Positions 12,529 to 24,444 of a stretch of DNA of 64,000 nucleotides are shown here, piece after piece. The notes beneath the pieces were generated by a model that worked only from the letters and a program-made list of their open reading frames with translations, was not told the origin of the DNA and did no database searches. Positions within the stretch are counted from its first letter, which is position 1. Each line of letters starts with the position of its first letter. The position numbers were made by a program, and so were the translations under genes. The DNA comes from Poecilobothrus nobilitatus (taxonomy: Eukaryota > Arthropoda > Insecta > Diptera > Dolichopodidae), in assembly GCA_947095535.1 (NCBI GenBank), contig OX352772.1:315962018-316026017 (forward strand). The letters are read 5' to 3'.

Positions 12529-13083
12529 GTTCATACTACACAACTAGTTTAAGGTTTGACAGCTATCAAAATAAAAAATGGATACTAGATAAAAGTTATT
12601 AGGTTTATATGCCAATTATGATTATTGAAAAAAAAATAAAACTTTTTTTTTCTTTTTGCTTAGTAAAATATGTAAGTCTTTATTTTTACATCTTTTTTTT
12701 TTGATTTTAGTTAGGAATCAAGTTATTAAAATTTAAAAAATATAGTTTTTTTTTTACAAACAAAATAAACATTGGTTTGTAAAAACAAAAATAAAATTTG
12801 GGAATTAAATATTTTGTATTGATCATAAAAAAATGGAAAATAAATTTTTTTTACGTCCATTTTTACATTTATAGTTTAAAACAATGCATTTAAAAAAAGT
12901 TATCAAAAATACAGAATACTTCGATTCATCGAAAAAAAAATCGATTATGTCAAAAATTTGAATATACAACCTTGAAGATAAACTAGTTTAAAAATGACAG
13001 ATTTTTTTCATAGAATATTTTCTTGTTAAACAGGAATTAAACTAGTTTATCGAGTTAAACATGTTTAACTGTGTCGTATTAGC
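12529..13083 (+). mobile_element. Candidate nested MITE, ~555 bp
   Basis: Ends GTTCATACTACACA (left) and GCTAATACGACACA (right, reverse complemented) match at 11 of 14 positions. Both ends are followed inward by AACTAGTTTA-type motifs (about 12542, 12981 and 13049). No clean target-site duplication is visible, so the borders are tentative. Confidence 0.35.
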
Positions 13084-13363
13084 ATAGTATTAGGTGCTTT
13101 TCGGTTATATGCACAAACCGCTTAAATGTTTTAAAATACAAATGTTTGACAACTTTCTTTGATTTTGATATTAAATTAATCTTAATATTAACCTACTCAT
13201 AAATCATAAGTACCCATTTCGGTTTACTGCCACCTTATTGAACAGATTTAATACTTTTTCATTAGATACTTTTTTTTTCGGTTAAGCGGCCTGACGGGGA
13301 AATGTGTAACTTAACAATGATGTTATGTATTTTTGGAAAAGCACTTAACCGGATTTTATTGTA

Positions 13364-16300
13364 TTCACAAATATTTTTAAAGAAAATACATACACAATAA
13401 TAATATATATTATAAAACAGTTATACTTGTATTATATAATATTTTATTATTGTTATTTCCGATTTATATTTTAACAAAATATAAATTTGTACTGGAATAA
13501 TCAACGCCCTAATCCCAAAGTACAAATCATACATGATAATAATATGAATTTAATTCTTATCGTTTTTTTTTTGTTTTTTCTATCTATATTAAGGACATTT
13601 TTGTTACTCTGTAGTCATAAAAACCTTAGAATAATAATAAAAATGTCTTTCTATAATGACATATTTTATTTATTTATTTTTATTCATTTTCATTTTCTTT
13701 TTTTTTTATTGTGTTGATTTTTATATAATTGTATGATCCTTAGAAATTTCAAAAAAATTTGATGAAGAATAAAAATTGTTAACAGATATAAATAAAATCC
13801 ACTGGACCAAATCTTAATGAACTGCTATCATTTCAAAAAAGTTCAAAGATCCTGTCAAAAGGGTATATATATATATGTTAAGTATATACCAGTAATAAAA
13901 TTCTTGTAATAAAATAACAAAGATTTTATGTCCTTTTTTTATTATGATTTTTTTGTTTTTTTATTTTATTTTTTCTTACAATAATGATAACAATAGAAAA
14001 TTATGGAATAATGATTCATAAATCATATTTATTTTGGTCAAACCTATTTAAAAAAAAAAACTAAAAATCATCTTGAAATATATATAGGATAAAGTTCAAA
14101 TGGCGACAGTAGTTACCCTATATACTATCAAAATAATATATAATGAGATTGGGTTAATTTTTTTTATTATAAGTTAATTATAAAGTAAACAAAAAAAAAT
14201 AAAATAAAAATAAAACAGAGAAGGATTAAATTTGTTTTTAATAAAAATTTAAAGTCATGAAAAGTTTTGATTTTCATATTGAAAAGATTCTTCTACAAAA
14301 AAAAAAGAAACGTAAGTTAGTCTATTGTTTTTGACTCACAATATTATGCAAGCAAATAAAATGTTCATTGTGTTGCAGTGGTTAGGGAAGGGGAAGATTA
14401 TGTAATTAGAATTGTTCCTTTCTGAAGACGTTTTAGATTATCTTAGATTACCAGATTTCATAAGAAAAATAAGGTAAAAAGCACTTAGACATTAAAGAAC
14501 AACAAAATCATAATGATAAAAGAGATAGAATAGCTAGCAATATTGACTTTATGGTTAATTTGGCATCTAGAATAAAAATTTAAGCAAGTTATATTTAAAA
14601 AGGGCGTTCGTCTGTGCTGAAGTAAAAAATCGCAGAAGTAAATCAAATAACCATTTCGAATATTCAACAGTGGAATAGGACTCTTTGTCTAATAATATTA
14701 ATTAATAATTAACGGTAATTTTCAGTCTATACTGTTCTTTGATTATATTTTTATATTCGGTTAAAAAGTTAGGGTATGTTAGGGTATAATAATTTAAATA
14801 ATCTTAAACATTTTGCAACAAATTATTAGTTGTCTCAAATGAGTGGTCAGCAGTCTAATCTGGTCTATCCGACGAAAAATTTCTGTATCTGCACTATGAG
14901 TATATGCACTTACTAAAATATATGCAGTACATTTTATTTAAGTGTCATCTCAAAATTAATATCAGGTAGATAGGTAGGTAATTGGTATGATCTTCACGAT
15001 ACTGCATGAAGGCCTCAATTATCACAATGCTTCGCCATTTTGACCCCACTGCATTCAAATCGGGTATGGAAGCAATTTCGTTGTGAAGTAAAATAATATC
15101 AGACAGGATTCATGTATTTATTTAAAAATTTTAATTATCATAAATTAAGGCAAGTAGATACCTAATGTACTTCAAACCATATATAAACTTTTACTATAAT
15201 TATTACTAAACTTTAATTATAAATCAGTTCTCCATTTTATATGAAAATAAATAAATAAAAAGTAAACTTTTTAATTTTTTTAAAAGTATATACATATTAA
15301 ACAAACATTTTTTTTTTTAAATAAATTTACTCTTTTATATTACAGACTACTATTTAAAGTTTAGTTTGTTGGCAAACAAAGAAAATTTATGTATAACTTT
15401 AAATAAATTATAAAATTTTATTTTAATTTTTTTTTGTTTTTCCGTTTTTTTTCTTCTTTAAAAGAAAATATTAAAATTTCACCAACTCATTAAAAACTAC
15501 CATAAAAAAGAAGAAAATTTTATTTTTTCGTTTATTAATTTTAATTTCACCACATTTAAGATTTACGAATGTCTGTATGGTACTCCAAACTTTATACTTT
15601 TACTTCACTTTTCTATCAATTAAAATTACTATTAAAGACATTATTTAAAAAAAAAAAAAAATTACATAAATATTAAAATTTATTGTCATTCCCAAAAAAA
15701 AAAAAAAAAATAATATGCAAACTATAACTATTAAGAAACTTGTTACCTTAACCAAAAAATTTTCTTTAAAATTTTTCTTTCAAAAATTCAAAACTTTTTC
15801 AATTTACATAAAAAAAAAAAAAAAAAAAACCTATCTACACTATAATTAAAATTATTTGTTTATTCTTCACTAATTATTCTTTTTGATTTGAATTTCTAGT
15901 GAAAAATTTTTAATAGTAGTTTTTTTTTGTTTTTTTTTCAAATTATTCTTCGAAAATCCTTTCAAGAAGAAGACTAAATCTATCAACATAACCAACCAAT
16001 ATATACGTACATAAACTTTTTAAAATTATTCACTAAAACAAAAATGTTTCCTAATTCCCCTCTAGGGAACCAACAATATATATTTTTTTTTTTTAAATAT
16101 AAGAAAAAAAATGTTTTTTTTTTTACTCAACCCCAATCTTAGACAGAGGGGTTTAAAATTTTCAAAACAAAAAAATCGTCTGACTATAACAAAAACTCTA
16201 GAAGCAGGCAACAATTAAAATAGCATAGATATTATATTAGAAGCGGTACAATTTTTTTTTTTTTTTTCTTTCTTTAAAACTTCTGTTTTTAATGACAACT

Positions 16301-19300
16301 CATAAAAATTAATTGTTACTACAGCTAATTATGATTATGAAGTGGAAAGCATATATTTTTACCATCAATCAGTACCATAATCATCATCACCATCATCATT
16401 AGTACTATTACCATTACCAATAAAATCATTATAATGGTTAAAATAATCAAAAAGTATACCCATTACATATACAATGATGGCTTGGAAAAAAAAACCGTTT
16501 CAATTTTTTTTTTTTTTTTTTTTGGTTGTGATTTCTGATGAATTTTGAAACATAAAAATAAATATATATGTATATATTTTCTCCTTTTAATAAGTTATTT
16601 CGTCACCCGTTATCGCGAAAACATTTTGCGGGAAAATTATGATTATTACGGTACTTTCACTTCTTTCACTCTTTTTTTTTTTTTTTGTGTCTTAAATTAA
16701 AAGAAAAAAAAATTGGGATCATCAAGTAATATCATAAATTTTTTGATTAGAAATAACATCGAAATGTTATATTGATCGATCTTAAAAAAAGATATTATTT
16801 GTTTTGCTTTTCTTGAAACTTTTTATCTGTGATTTATAAATATGAATTAAAATCATTTGTTTATACATTATCAAATACTTATGATGTATAATAAAATTGC
16901 TTAGACCTAATTTAAGATCGATTTGGTTAAACTAATTTGTTTTTTAATAACAGTATAGCAGTTAATTTAACTAAATATGTATATAATATACTAGTCTATC
17001 ATTTATAACAAAAATAATAAAATACGTTAAAATCAAATACATATATAAAAGTTAACGAAATTTATTTAGGACCCATATCATGTTACATACTTGTGATATG
17101 TACCACCAAAATTTGATATTGAACTGAGATCCGACTTATGAAACTTTTAATTTTGTTTTGGACACAAAAAGCTAAAAAAAAACCATTTTAAATGATTTAT
17201 AGTTCCAAAATAGAAGCAAAAGTTCCATAGTTAAGACTTTAATTCGGTGAAAAATTTTAATGACACATACAAGTCTAACGTAATATGGGTATAAGAATAG
17301 AAAATATTTTAAAATAGTTTTTTTGTTCTCCTTTTATCAATTTTCGGATCATATTTTTTCAATTTCCAAATCTTTAATATATTTAAAATATTTTTCATAG
17401 AATAAGTTCGACTCTCTAGCATTTCGGCAGTCTTATCTTTCTTTCAAATTATAAACCCTTTCAAACCTTTTCTTATTATGACTTTGTTATTTCGCACAAT
17501 TCTTCTTTATTAATTTTTCTTTTTTATTCAGCGAAAAAATTATTTTATATATGTATGTATATAGAATTATTAATTGAATGATTTATATCTACTACTACTA
17601 CTACTACCTATGGCTTAATTTCAAACCACCATTTAATCTTACTTATATTATTGACTTGTTTTTTTTTGTGCCAAGAATAAATAAATGACAGTACCAAATG
17701 ACTGACTTTTCAATATTTCTCATTTTATTAAGAGGGAAACTTAAACGTTTAAAATTATTAAAATGAAAAAGAAAACACATGAAAAACAAAGAAAATTATT
17801 TAGAACTGTAATAAAATTTTGACGGCAACTATGACAATGGGGTGTAAATAGGAACAAAAAGAAAAAATAACAGTAAGGAATAAAAAAAAGGGGAAATTAA
17901 AGTTAATTCTTATTATTAAAAGTTAAACGGTTTAATTAGATCTTTCTTTCTGTATATATGAGTTTTATGTTCTTTTTACTGTTTTACTTTTTATTTTTAT
18001 AACTATAACGAACTGTTAAAGAAAATATAACTGTAATTTGTAATATTTTGTAATAAAATTTTCTTAGACAATGTGTACGCGAGTATATAAAATAATAATA
18101 ATTTTCTTATTTTCTAATTAACTGAACTAAAACGGAATTTTTGTTGGTTTCGTTTTTTTTTTTTAATAAAGAACAACAGTTAAGTTGGGATTAGTTAAAA
18201 ATTATATTATTATTTTCAAATATAACGTTTTAAATTCGTGTTTATTTAACTTATGTATATTCTTAAAAATAAAATTATACAGTTAGATAAAAATTTTTGA
18301 ATGATAAATTGTGAATAAATTGAAATTTACCACAAAATTAATGTCGTAGGCTACGTAAACGACGACGTAAAAAAATTGTAAGACGAATTAAATGGCGAAA
18401 ATTAATTTACGTATAGACAAATTGGATGGACCACTCATTCCCAATATCTCCGTAATTTTGCTTCACATTTCAGTTTTTACTTTGATATATTTTTTTATGT
18501 TTTTGATGATTTTTCATACAAAATGTTAAAAGCTGCTGTAATAAATTCAAATCTTTTTATATTTTTTTCAAACACTTACAATAATTATATTTGAAATTTG
18601 ACAACCACAAATGTCATTTCATACCGAAAAAGTTAAACTTTATTCAACTTAATTTTTTTCGTCGAATGAACACTGTAAAATGATATCGAATTGAAAATTA
18701 TTTATATTATTTTTATACATTTAACTTGTTTGTTTTGAACAGTTCACAGAACAAACACCGTACATTCGAGGTTGCCTCAAGCATAACACAAAAATTTCTT
18801 TATTAGAAATTATGAAAATTTTTATTTGCGGATAATTTAGCGCAATTAAAACTATAAAAACTCAATATTTCAAGTCAAGTCTATTAATTTTTAATAAAGC
18901 TGGTTTTTTTATTTGAATATTTTCTTTTTATTCACATTTGATATTTAAATTAGCGCTTAGCCTAGTTACAACTCTATTCAACATAATTTTCCTTAGAAAT
19001 GGATAAGAAAAAAATGTGTTTGATGCTGGCCCAAATGTCAGCGAAATATGCTGAACGCTTTGTGGTTCAAATGGTTAAAACAATAAATTGTTAATATTAA
19101 AAACAATAAAAAAAAAAAACAATTACAGATTTATTAAAAAGTCATAATTTACGAAAAAAAACAAAGGGAATTTTGTTTCAAAAAAGAGGATGGGTTCAGG
19201 ATGTTATTTTACATGCCTTCCTTTTTTGATTACTTTAAGTAAAAAAGAAAGAAATAAGAAAAATAAAAAAAAAATTTTTAATTTAAAAAAAAGAAAAAAA

Positions 19301-20330
19301 AAACACATTTAACAACTCATGTTTTAGCAAAAACTAAACAAAATTTTAATCCTACCTACTGCATAAAAAATTGTACCTATTTATATACATATGTATATAC
19401 ATACATATGTACGAGTTTATTTCTAAAATGTCTTCAATCTGAGATTTTACCTTTCTGTTTTGTTTTATCAGGAAGATATATATTATAATAATTAAAATTT
19501 AAAAATTATTTATTTACAAACATATTTATTCATTTTATTCTTATTTATTTCTATTGTCAATCTTGACAAACACCTTTGAATATATTCCATAACACACTTT
19601 CATACTACGAGTTACTACTTTTCAATAAATTACCAATCAATCACAAAAACAATCGGGATTAAAGAAAATCAATTAAAATCGTAATATAAACTTTATCGCA
19701 AATTCTAATAGATTGAACTATTCAAATATGTGTATTCGATGTTTCCCATCTAAATTTAAGTCCTACTATATACATAAAAATATGTACGTATGTGAGCACT
19801 AATTTTTAAACTACCTTAAGTCTAAGATTTGATCATTCCGCTTTATAAAATTTAAAACTTTATAAATTTTATTTTTACACGATAGAAACGATCCCAAAGA
19901 TTATGGAAATATATAACAACTTTTTATATAATGTAATAATCAAAAGATAAATGATTGATACCTAATTCAAAATGTCAGTTAGAATAAATGTACATACCAA
20001 GCATTGATGAATTTCTCTTGGAAAATAATTAGCACAAAATTAGTTGCTGTTTTCTTTTCTGTGATTTTAAAAATTAATTCAAATCGGTGGAAACTTCAAC
20101 GGTCATCGAGGAGAATTGCTCGTGATTCTTTCTGATAGTGTTGAACTTTAACCACCGCTTTGTAAACCATACCTTTTAGGTATTTAGGTAGAAACCTTTA
20201 ATACGCTTTATGGAATAAAAATGTGGAAAAAATTAGGAAGCAGAGATTTAGAAAAGTTTAGTCTTATTCGTTGTATTCCAATTATAGGAAACAACTCGTG
20301 GAGTATTTTTATACGTGAATCAAGTTTTTT
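13364..20330. other. Long AT-rich non-coding stretch
   Basis: About 7 kb of homopolymers and simple repeats, including (ATC)n near 16380-16400 and (CTA)6 at 17588-17607. No coding exon, RNA gene or shared repeat was found. It could be intergenic or intronic. Confidence 0.5.
17588..17607. repeat. (CTA)n microsatellite
   Basis: Six uninterrupted CTA triplets. Confidence 0.9.
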
Positions 20331-20334
20331 TTTT

Positions 20335-21165
20335 CCTTACAACTCTCCAGGGAGCACAGGGCATCCACTAAGTCTTTACATCTATTTCGATTTTGCGCTA
20401 TAGTTTTAACTTGTGGTCATGATTTGTTAATTTTAGCTAAAACTGTTTCTGGTTCTGTCTATACTTCTTCTTCCTGGTGGTTGCCATTCCATAGCTTCTT
20501 GGCTATCATGTTTTCTGGTCGCCTGATTATGTTCCCGATCCATCTGTATTTTTTCTTTTTATTTGAATTTCAATATGATCTTCCCCGCACACTCCAGAGT
20601 TGGCTGTTGGATATGTAACTTGTTAGTAAGCCTACTGGTTAGTCAGGATGCCCTGTGCTCCCATATAACACCACTGACTTAACACAGACGTTGAAAATTC
20701 TTAGTTTTGTTTTTGTTACGATCTAAGAAAATTTTCAGATATTTCTCAATCTGAAAAATACCGTTCTTGCTTTGCCTAGTCTGTTACCTCTATATCTTTC
20801 TTGGTTCCTCTATTCTAGTGCCAATGATGCTGCCTAGATATTCGGAACTTTCTACATCTTACATCTTCAATTGGTGTATTATCTATTTTTAGGCGCCTCT
20901 CGTTTCTTTTATTGTATCTCATAATTTTTGTTTTGTTAATATTTTTTTGCAGACCCGTTTCGTTTACGTTTTTGTTTAATCTTTTTAGTTTCTCTTTCAT
21001 GTCGTCATAAGTATGAGTTACGAAGCATATATCGTACGTATATTTTAAATCTTCTAGTTTATTTATGATATTCCACTTAATAACATGTCCATTCATTATT
21101 TCCGGATAACTTTGTTGGACAATATTGGACAGGATAGGGGAGAGTGGGCATCCGTGAATCAAGTA
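20335..21165 (-). pseudogene. Decayed LINE reverse transcriptase, 5'-truncated
   Basis: On the minus strand 21162-20815 keeps an open frame of 115 codons. It has GCPLSPILSNIV (RT motif 4 region), then LEDLKYTYDICFV, where the catalytic Y-x-DD box (normally YADD) has become YTYD, then a helix with TGLQKNINKTKIMR and a DNTPIEDV segment. These are typical of RTE-like or related endonuclease-RT LINEs. Downstream pieces continue in shifted frames: SVVLYGS at about 20665, WIGNIIRRPENMIAK at about 20520 and LVDALCSLES at about 20360. Frameshifts, stops and loss of the second catalytic Asp make it dead. The endonuclease and 5' RT are absent, as expected from 5' truncation during insertion. The clade assignment is from memory of the family. 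Confidence 0.85.
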
Positions 21166-22480
21166 GGTGACATATAATATGTCTTAGAAGGAGATTTAAT
21201 AAGAACCAGTGACAAACAATAAGACAAAAAATTATGACTTATGAGTAAAGAAAGTTTTTAAATAGGATTTTTTTTTCCAAGCAAAATTGAACTACGTCTC
21301 AATTTTAATTTTTTCAGGACTACATAACTTTCCAATACAAATTTTGGAAAATCAGTTTACAGTTCAATTGTAAATTAAAATATATAAATTGCATTGGAGT
21401 ACTCGCATTCGAAAGAAACTGTTATTATTCTAGCGTCAAAAATATCTACTTATTTACTTTTCTTTTCTAACATTTCCTTATCAACATTTTCATTATTGCC
21501 CAAACTAATAAATTTTCTTTTTAGGCGTAAAAAACAAACAGTATAAAGATTTTTTTTTTCAACTTTAACTATTTTTTTGTTTTTGTTTTATTTATTGAGG
21601 TGGTGTTTTTGTAATTTATTGCAGTAAATCGTTGGAAAAAAAATATGATATTATCCTTTATTTATACATTTACATGCATTTATGTTTCAAACGTATTATT
21701 TATTAATACGTATATTAAGTAAATTGTTTGTAAGGACAAAATGCGTATTTTATACCTATATATGTATGTATATATGTATGTAAATACATTTTATATATTA
21801 TTATGAATAAATATATAAAAGTATAATTTAATAAAAATAAAAAAATAAAAAATTGAAATCATTCTAATATTTATTTTTATTGCATATTCATTATGATAAA
21901 TTGATCAATCTATTGACAAAAGGATATTCAAAAGGATATTTATTTATTTATTTCTTTTTTGTAAATATATATTTTTTTTTTGTTTTTTTTTCTAATAATT
22001 TTTTTGGAATATTGAAAGTAAACAAAATTTTGAAAAATGATTTTTAACAGTAATTTGTAAAGATTATCAATATAAGTTACGATTATTCAAAGGGTTAAAT
22101 TTTTAAGAGCTTGGACAAGTACGGTCATAAATTAGAACGTACTATTAAATATTATTATAAAAGATTTTTTTTTTTGTTTTCGACATTTATTTTAAAAGTT
22201 ATCTGTATTCATTCTTTTAAAACATAAAGATGGGTGGAAGGCATTTTTGAACATTTTGGAAGTATAAAAGTGCAGATAATAATAGTTACTGCAATAGTAA
22301 TAGTAATAGTTAGGAAACGGTATTTAAAAGGTAACATTTTTATTTTCATTCCATTCGAATTGAAAATAAATTATGATGTCCCTTGAAGTTCGACTTCTTT
22401 CTTAACTTTATTTCAAATATATTCTTGACAATTGAAACTTTGTTTTTCAAAAGCAGCAGCAGCCAGTTTCATCCTGATTC
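21166..22480. other. AT-rich non-coding stretch, nothing recognised
   Basis: Simple-sequence and homopolymer DNA, with no supported gene. Confidence 0.5.
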
Positions 22481-22494
22481 CTTTTTCATACCCT

Positions 22495-23235
22495 TTTTAT
22501 ATCCTACACATTAAGTATAGGGTATATTAACTTTGGTATGGTGTTTGTAACCACCAAAAGGAAGCGAGTTAGGTATAGTCTTTCTGAATCAGGATCACCT
22601 CCTGAGTCGATTTAGCGATGTCCGTCCGTACGCACGATAATTCAAAAACTAATGATGCTATCTTGATGAAATTCATACTGTAGATTAACAATGACTAAGG
22701 TAAAGTGGGGATTGTAAATGGGCGAAATCGGACCATGCGTTCGAGTACCTTCCATACAACTCCCAAAACTGAATACGCATATCTTCGAAATTAATAAAGA
22801 TAGAAACTAAAAATTTTGTACGAGGATGTTGTTTCCTGAATCCCCTTATTTGTCCAAAATTTAAGATGAATTGGAGTGGTCGTTCGGGTACCTCCCATAC
22901 AACACCCAAAACAGAACAAGCATATCTTCGAAGTTAATAAAGATAGAAACTTTAAATTTGATATAAGAGTGTTATACCCTGTTCTGATGATGTCTCTAAA
23001 ATTTGAGATGAATTGAGGTGGTGGTCCGGGTACCTTCACACACTTTCCAAGACCTAACAAGCATATCTTCGAATTTAATAAAGATGGAAACCTGAAATTT
23101 TGTACAAAGGTTGTAAAATAATTTATTTTTTTTAGCTTATATTGAATACCTAACTAAAATAACTTATGGATTTTTAATTTAATTTGAATTTTTTAGGTGT
23201 AGGGTATAAATAAGTCTGTTGCATCGACTTACTGT
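22495..23235 (-). mobile_element. GTGTAGGGTAT element with internal repeats, copy A
   Basis: Left end TATCCTACACATTAAGTATA and right end TTAGGTGTAGGGTATA form inverted termini. Homology with copy B (32.5-33.7 kb) continues through TTGCATCGACTTACTGTTA just outside. Inside, after ATCGCTAAATCGACTCAGG (minus of B; here CCTGAGTCGATTTAGCGAT) and CCGTCCGTACGCACGATAA, come three ~142-bp units marked by GCATATCTTCGAA at 22777, 22920 and 23061. The open frames in it are by-products of the repeats; I recognise no protein. Confidence 0.75.
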
Positions 23236-23239
23236 TAAA

Positions 23240-24325
23240 TTTCTTTTTTGTTTCTCTTGCCAATGGGATAAATGGGAGTTGTGGAATGGAATGCCAATGG
23301 AAGTTTAATGACAATGGGAACCGAACATTTGTTTCCTTTTTTTGCAAACCTTTCATTAAAACTAATGTTTAAGTTAGTTAATGGCACTTAAATAATACTT
23401 GAATTTGAAGTTTTAGTTTACATTTTCTCTTTTTTCGACAAAAAAAATTAATTATATAAGTTGACCGAATTAATTTCGAAATATCAATAAATAATACTAA
23501 AATCGTTCAATCGATATATTAAAGAAACGGTAAAATTATGTTTCTAACTTAGTTAGTTAGTTCAATTTAAACAATACCACTAGTCAAGTCTTTCATGTCT
23601 TGCAATATGAGTAGCATTTTAAAAAACAAATCTTTCATTGAACTAAAGCTAAATATTTTTATATCCATAACTGTATTTTAGTCGAAAATGTTTGGTAGTT
23701 AGAAAAGCAGTCACATATAAAAATATCATCAAAAGGTAAAGAACTGGTATTTTTATAACTATTATTATCTTTGTAATCTAATGTATAATAAGTACGTTGG
23801 GTATAAAACATTTCTTTTAGTTTAATATCAAAGAAAGGCAAATTGGAATAGATGAAAAAAATAAAACAAAACAAAAAAGGACATTAGAAAATTATTGTTA
23901 ATATTTTTATGTGTGTGATTTGTCACGGTCAAAAGAATATCATTTTTTATCAAATTAATAAAATGATGCATGAAATTGATTTACTTATGACATAATGAAT
24001 AACTATTACCACATAATGAATAATTTTATTTTCTTAATTTTTTTAGGATATTAGTAAGGATATCAATAATTTAATCCATTTTCGTTTTATTTTCATTTCA
24101 AATTACATTTTTGTTTCGAAACAAAAGTAATACAAAAGTTTATTTTTATTAAATTATTTTTATTGTTATTTATCAAAATTTGTTAAATTATGAATTATAT
24201 AGCATTATGGTTTAAGATTATAATAGAATTTTATTGGAGTTTTCAATAGTTTTTAATAATATCATTCATGAAACAATAAACAATTCGATTAACTAAATCG
24301 AAATTCGACTAAACAGAATTTTTAG
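23240..24325. other. AT-rich non-coding stretch, nothing recognised
   Basis: No supported gene or shared repeat. Confidence 0.5.
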
Positions 24326-24328
24326 TTT

Positions 24329-24440
24329 TAAGGGAGAATTATTCTTACGACGTGTGTGGGTTTCGAACCCACACTTCCTCAGTGTTTGCAGCATATTTTA
24401 TTCGCTCTTGCCTCTTACCCATTAAGCCACTGAGGCCCCA
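24329..24440 (-). mobile_element. tRNA-derived SINE, copy with the best tRNA-like head
   Basis: On the minus strand: GGGGCCTCAGTGGCTTAATG (A-box-like), then GGGTTCGAAACCC, an almost perfect B box forming a T-arm, then AAGAATAATTCTCCCTTA. The 3' body is truncated compared with the copy at 49.3 kb. Similarity to a tRNA is limited to the promoter boxes and T-arm; the anticodon region carries an extra ATAAAATATGC stretch, so this is not a functional tRNA. Confidence 0.75.
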
Positions 24441-24444
24441 AAAT

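Larger units (their letters stand above)
12437..13361 (+). mobile_element. Candidate Tigger/mariner-like MITE, 925 bp
   Basis: The left end reads CAGTGAACCTCCGTTATG after TA (12435-12436). The right end, reverse complemented, reads CAATAAAATCCGGTTAAGTG before TA (13362-13363), giving about 17 of 23 matches with small gaps. A CAGT...TCCGGTTA terminus and a TA target fit pogo/Tigger-type Tc1/mariner elements. No transposase frame is visible. Confidence 0.4.

Noticed and set aside
20221..20618. Two plus-strand frames of 60 and 64 codons
   Set aside because: They are antisense to the LINE C-terminal remnant on the minus strand.
22685..23060. Overlapping minus-strand frames of 74 and 89 codons
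   Set aside because: Same cause: internal repeats of the other copy of that element leave several frames open.
24329..24440. Functional tRNA gene
   Set aside because: B box and T-arm are good, but the anticodon region is interrupted by an insert and the same body occurs at three other places, so it is a SINE.
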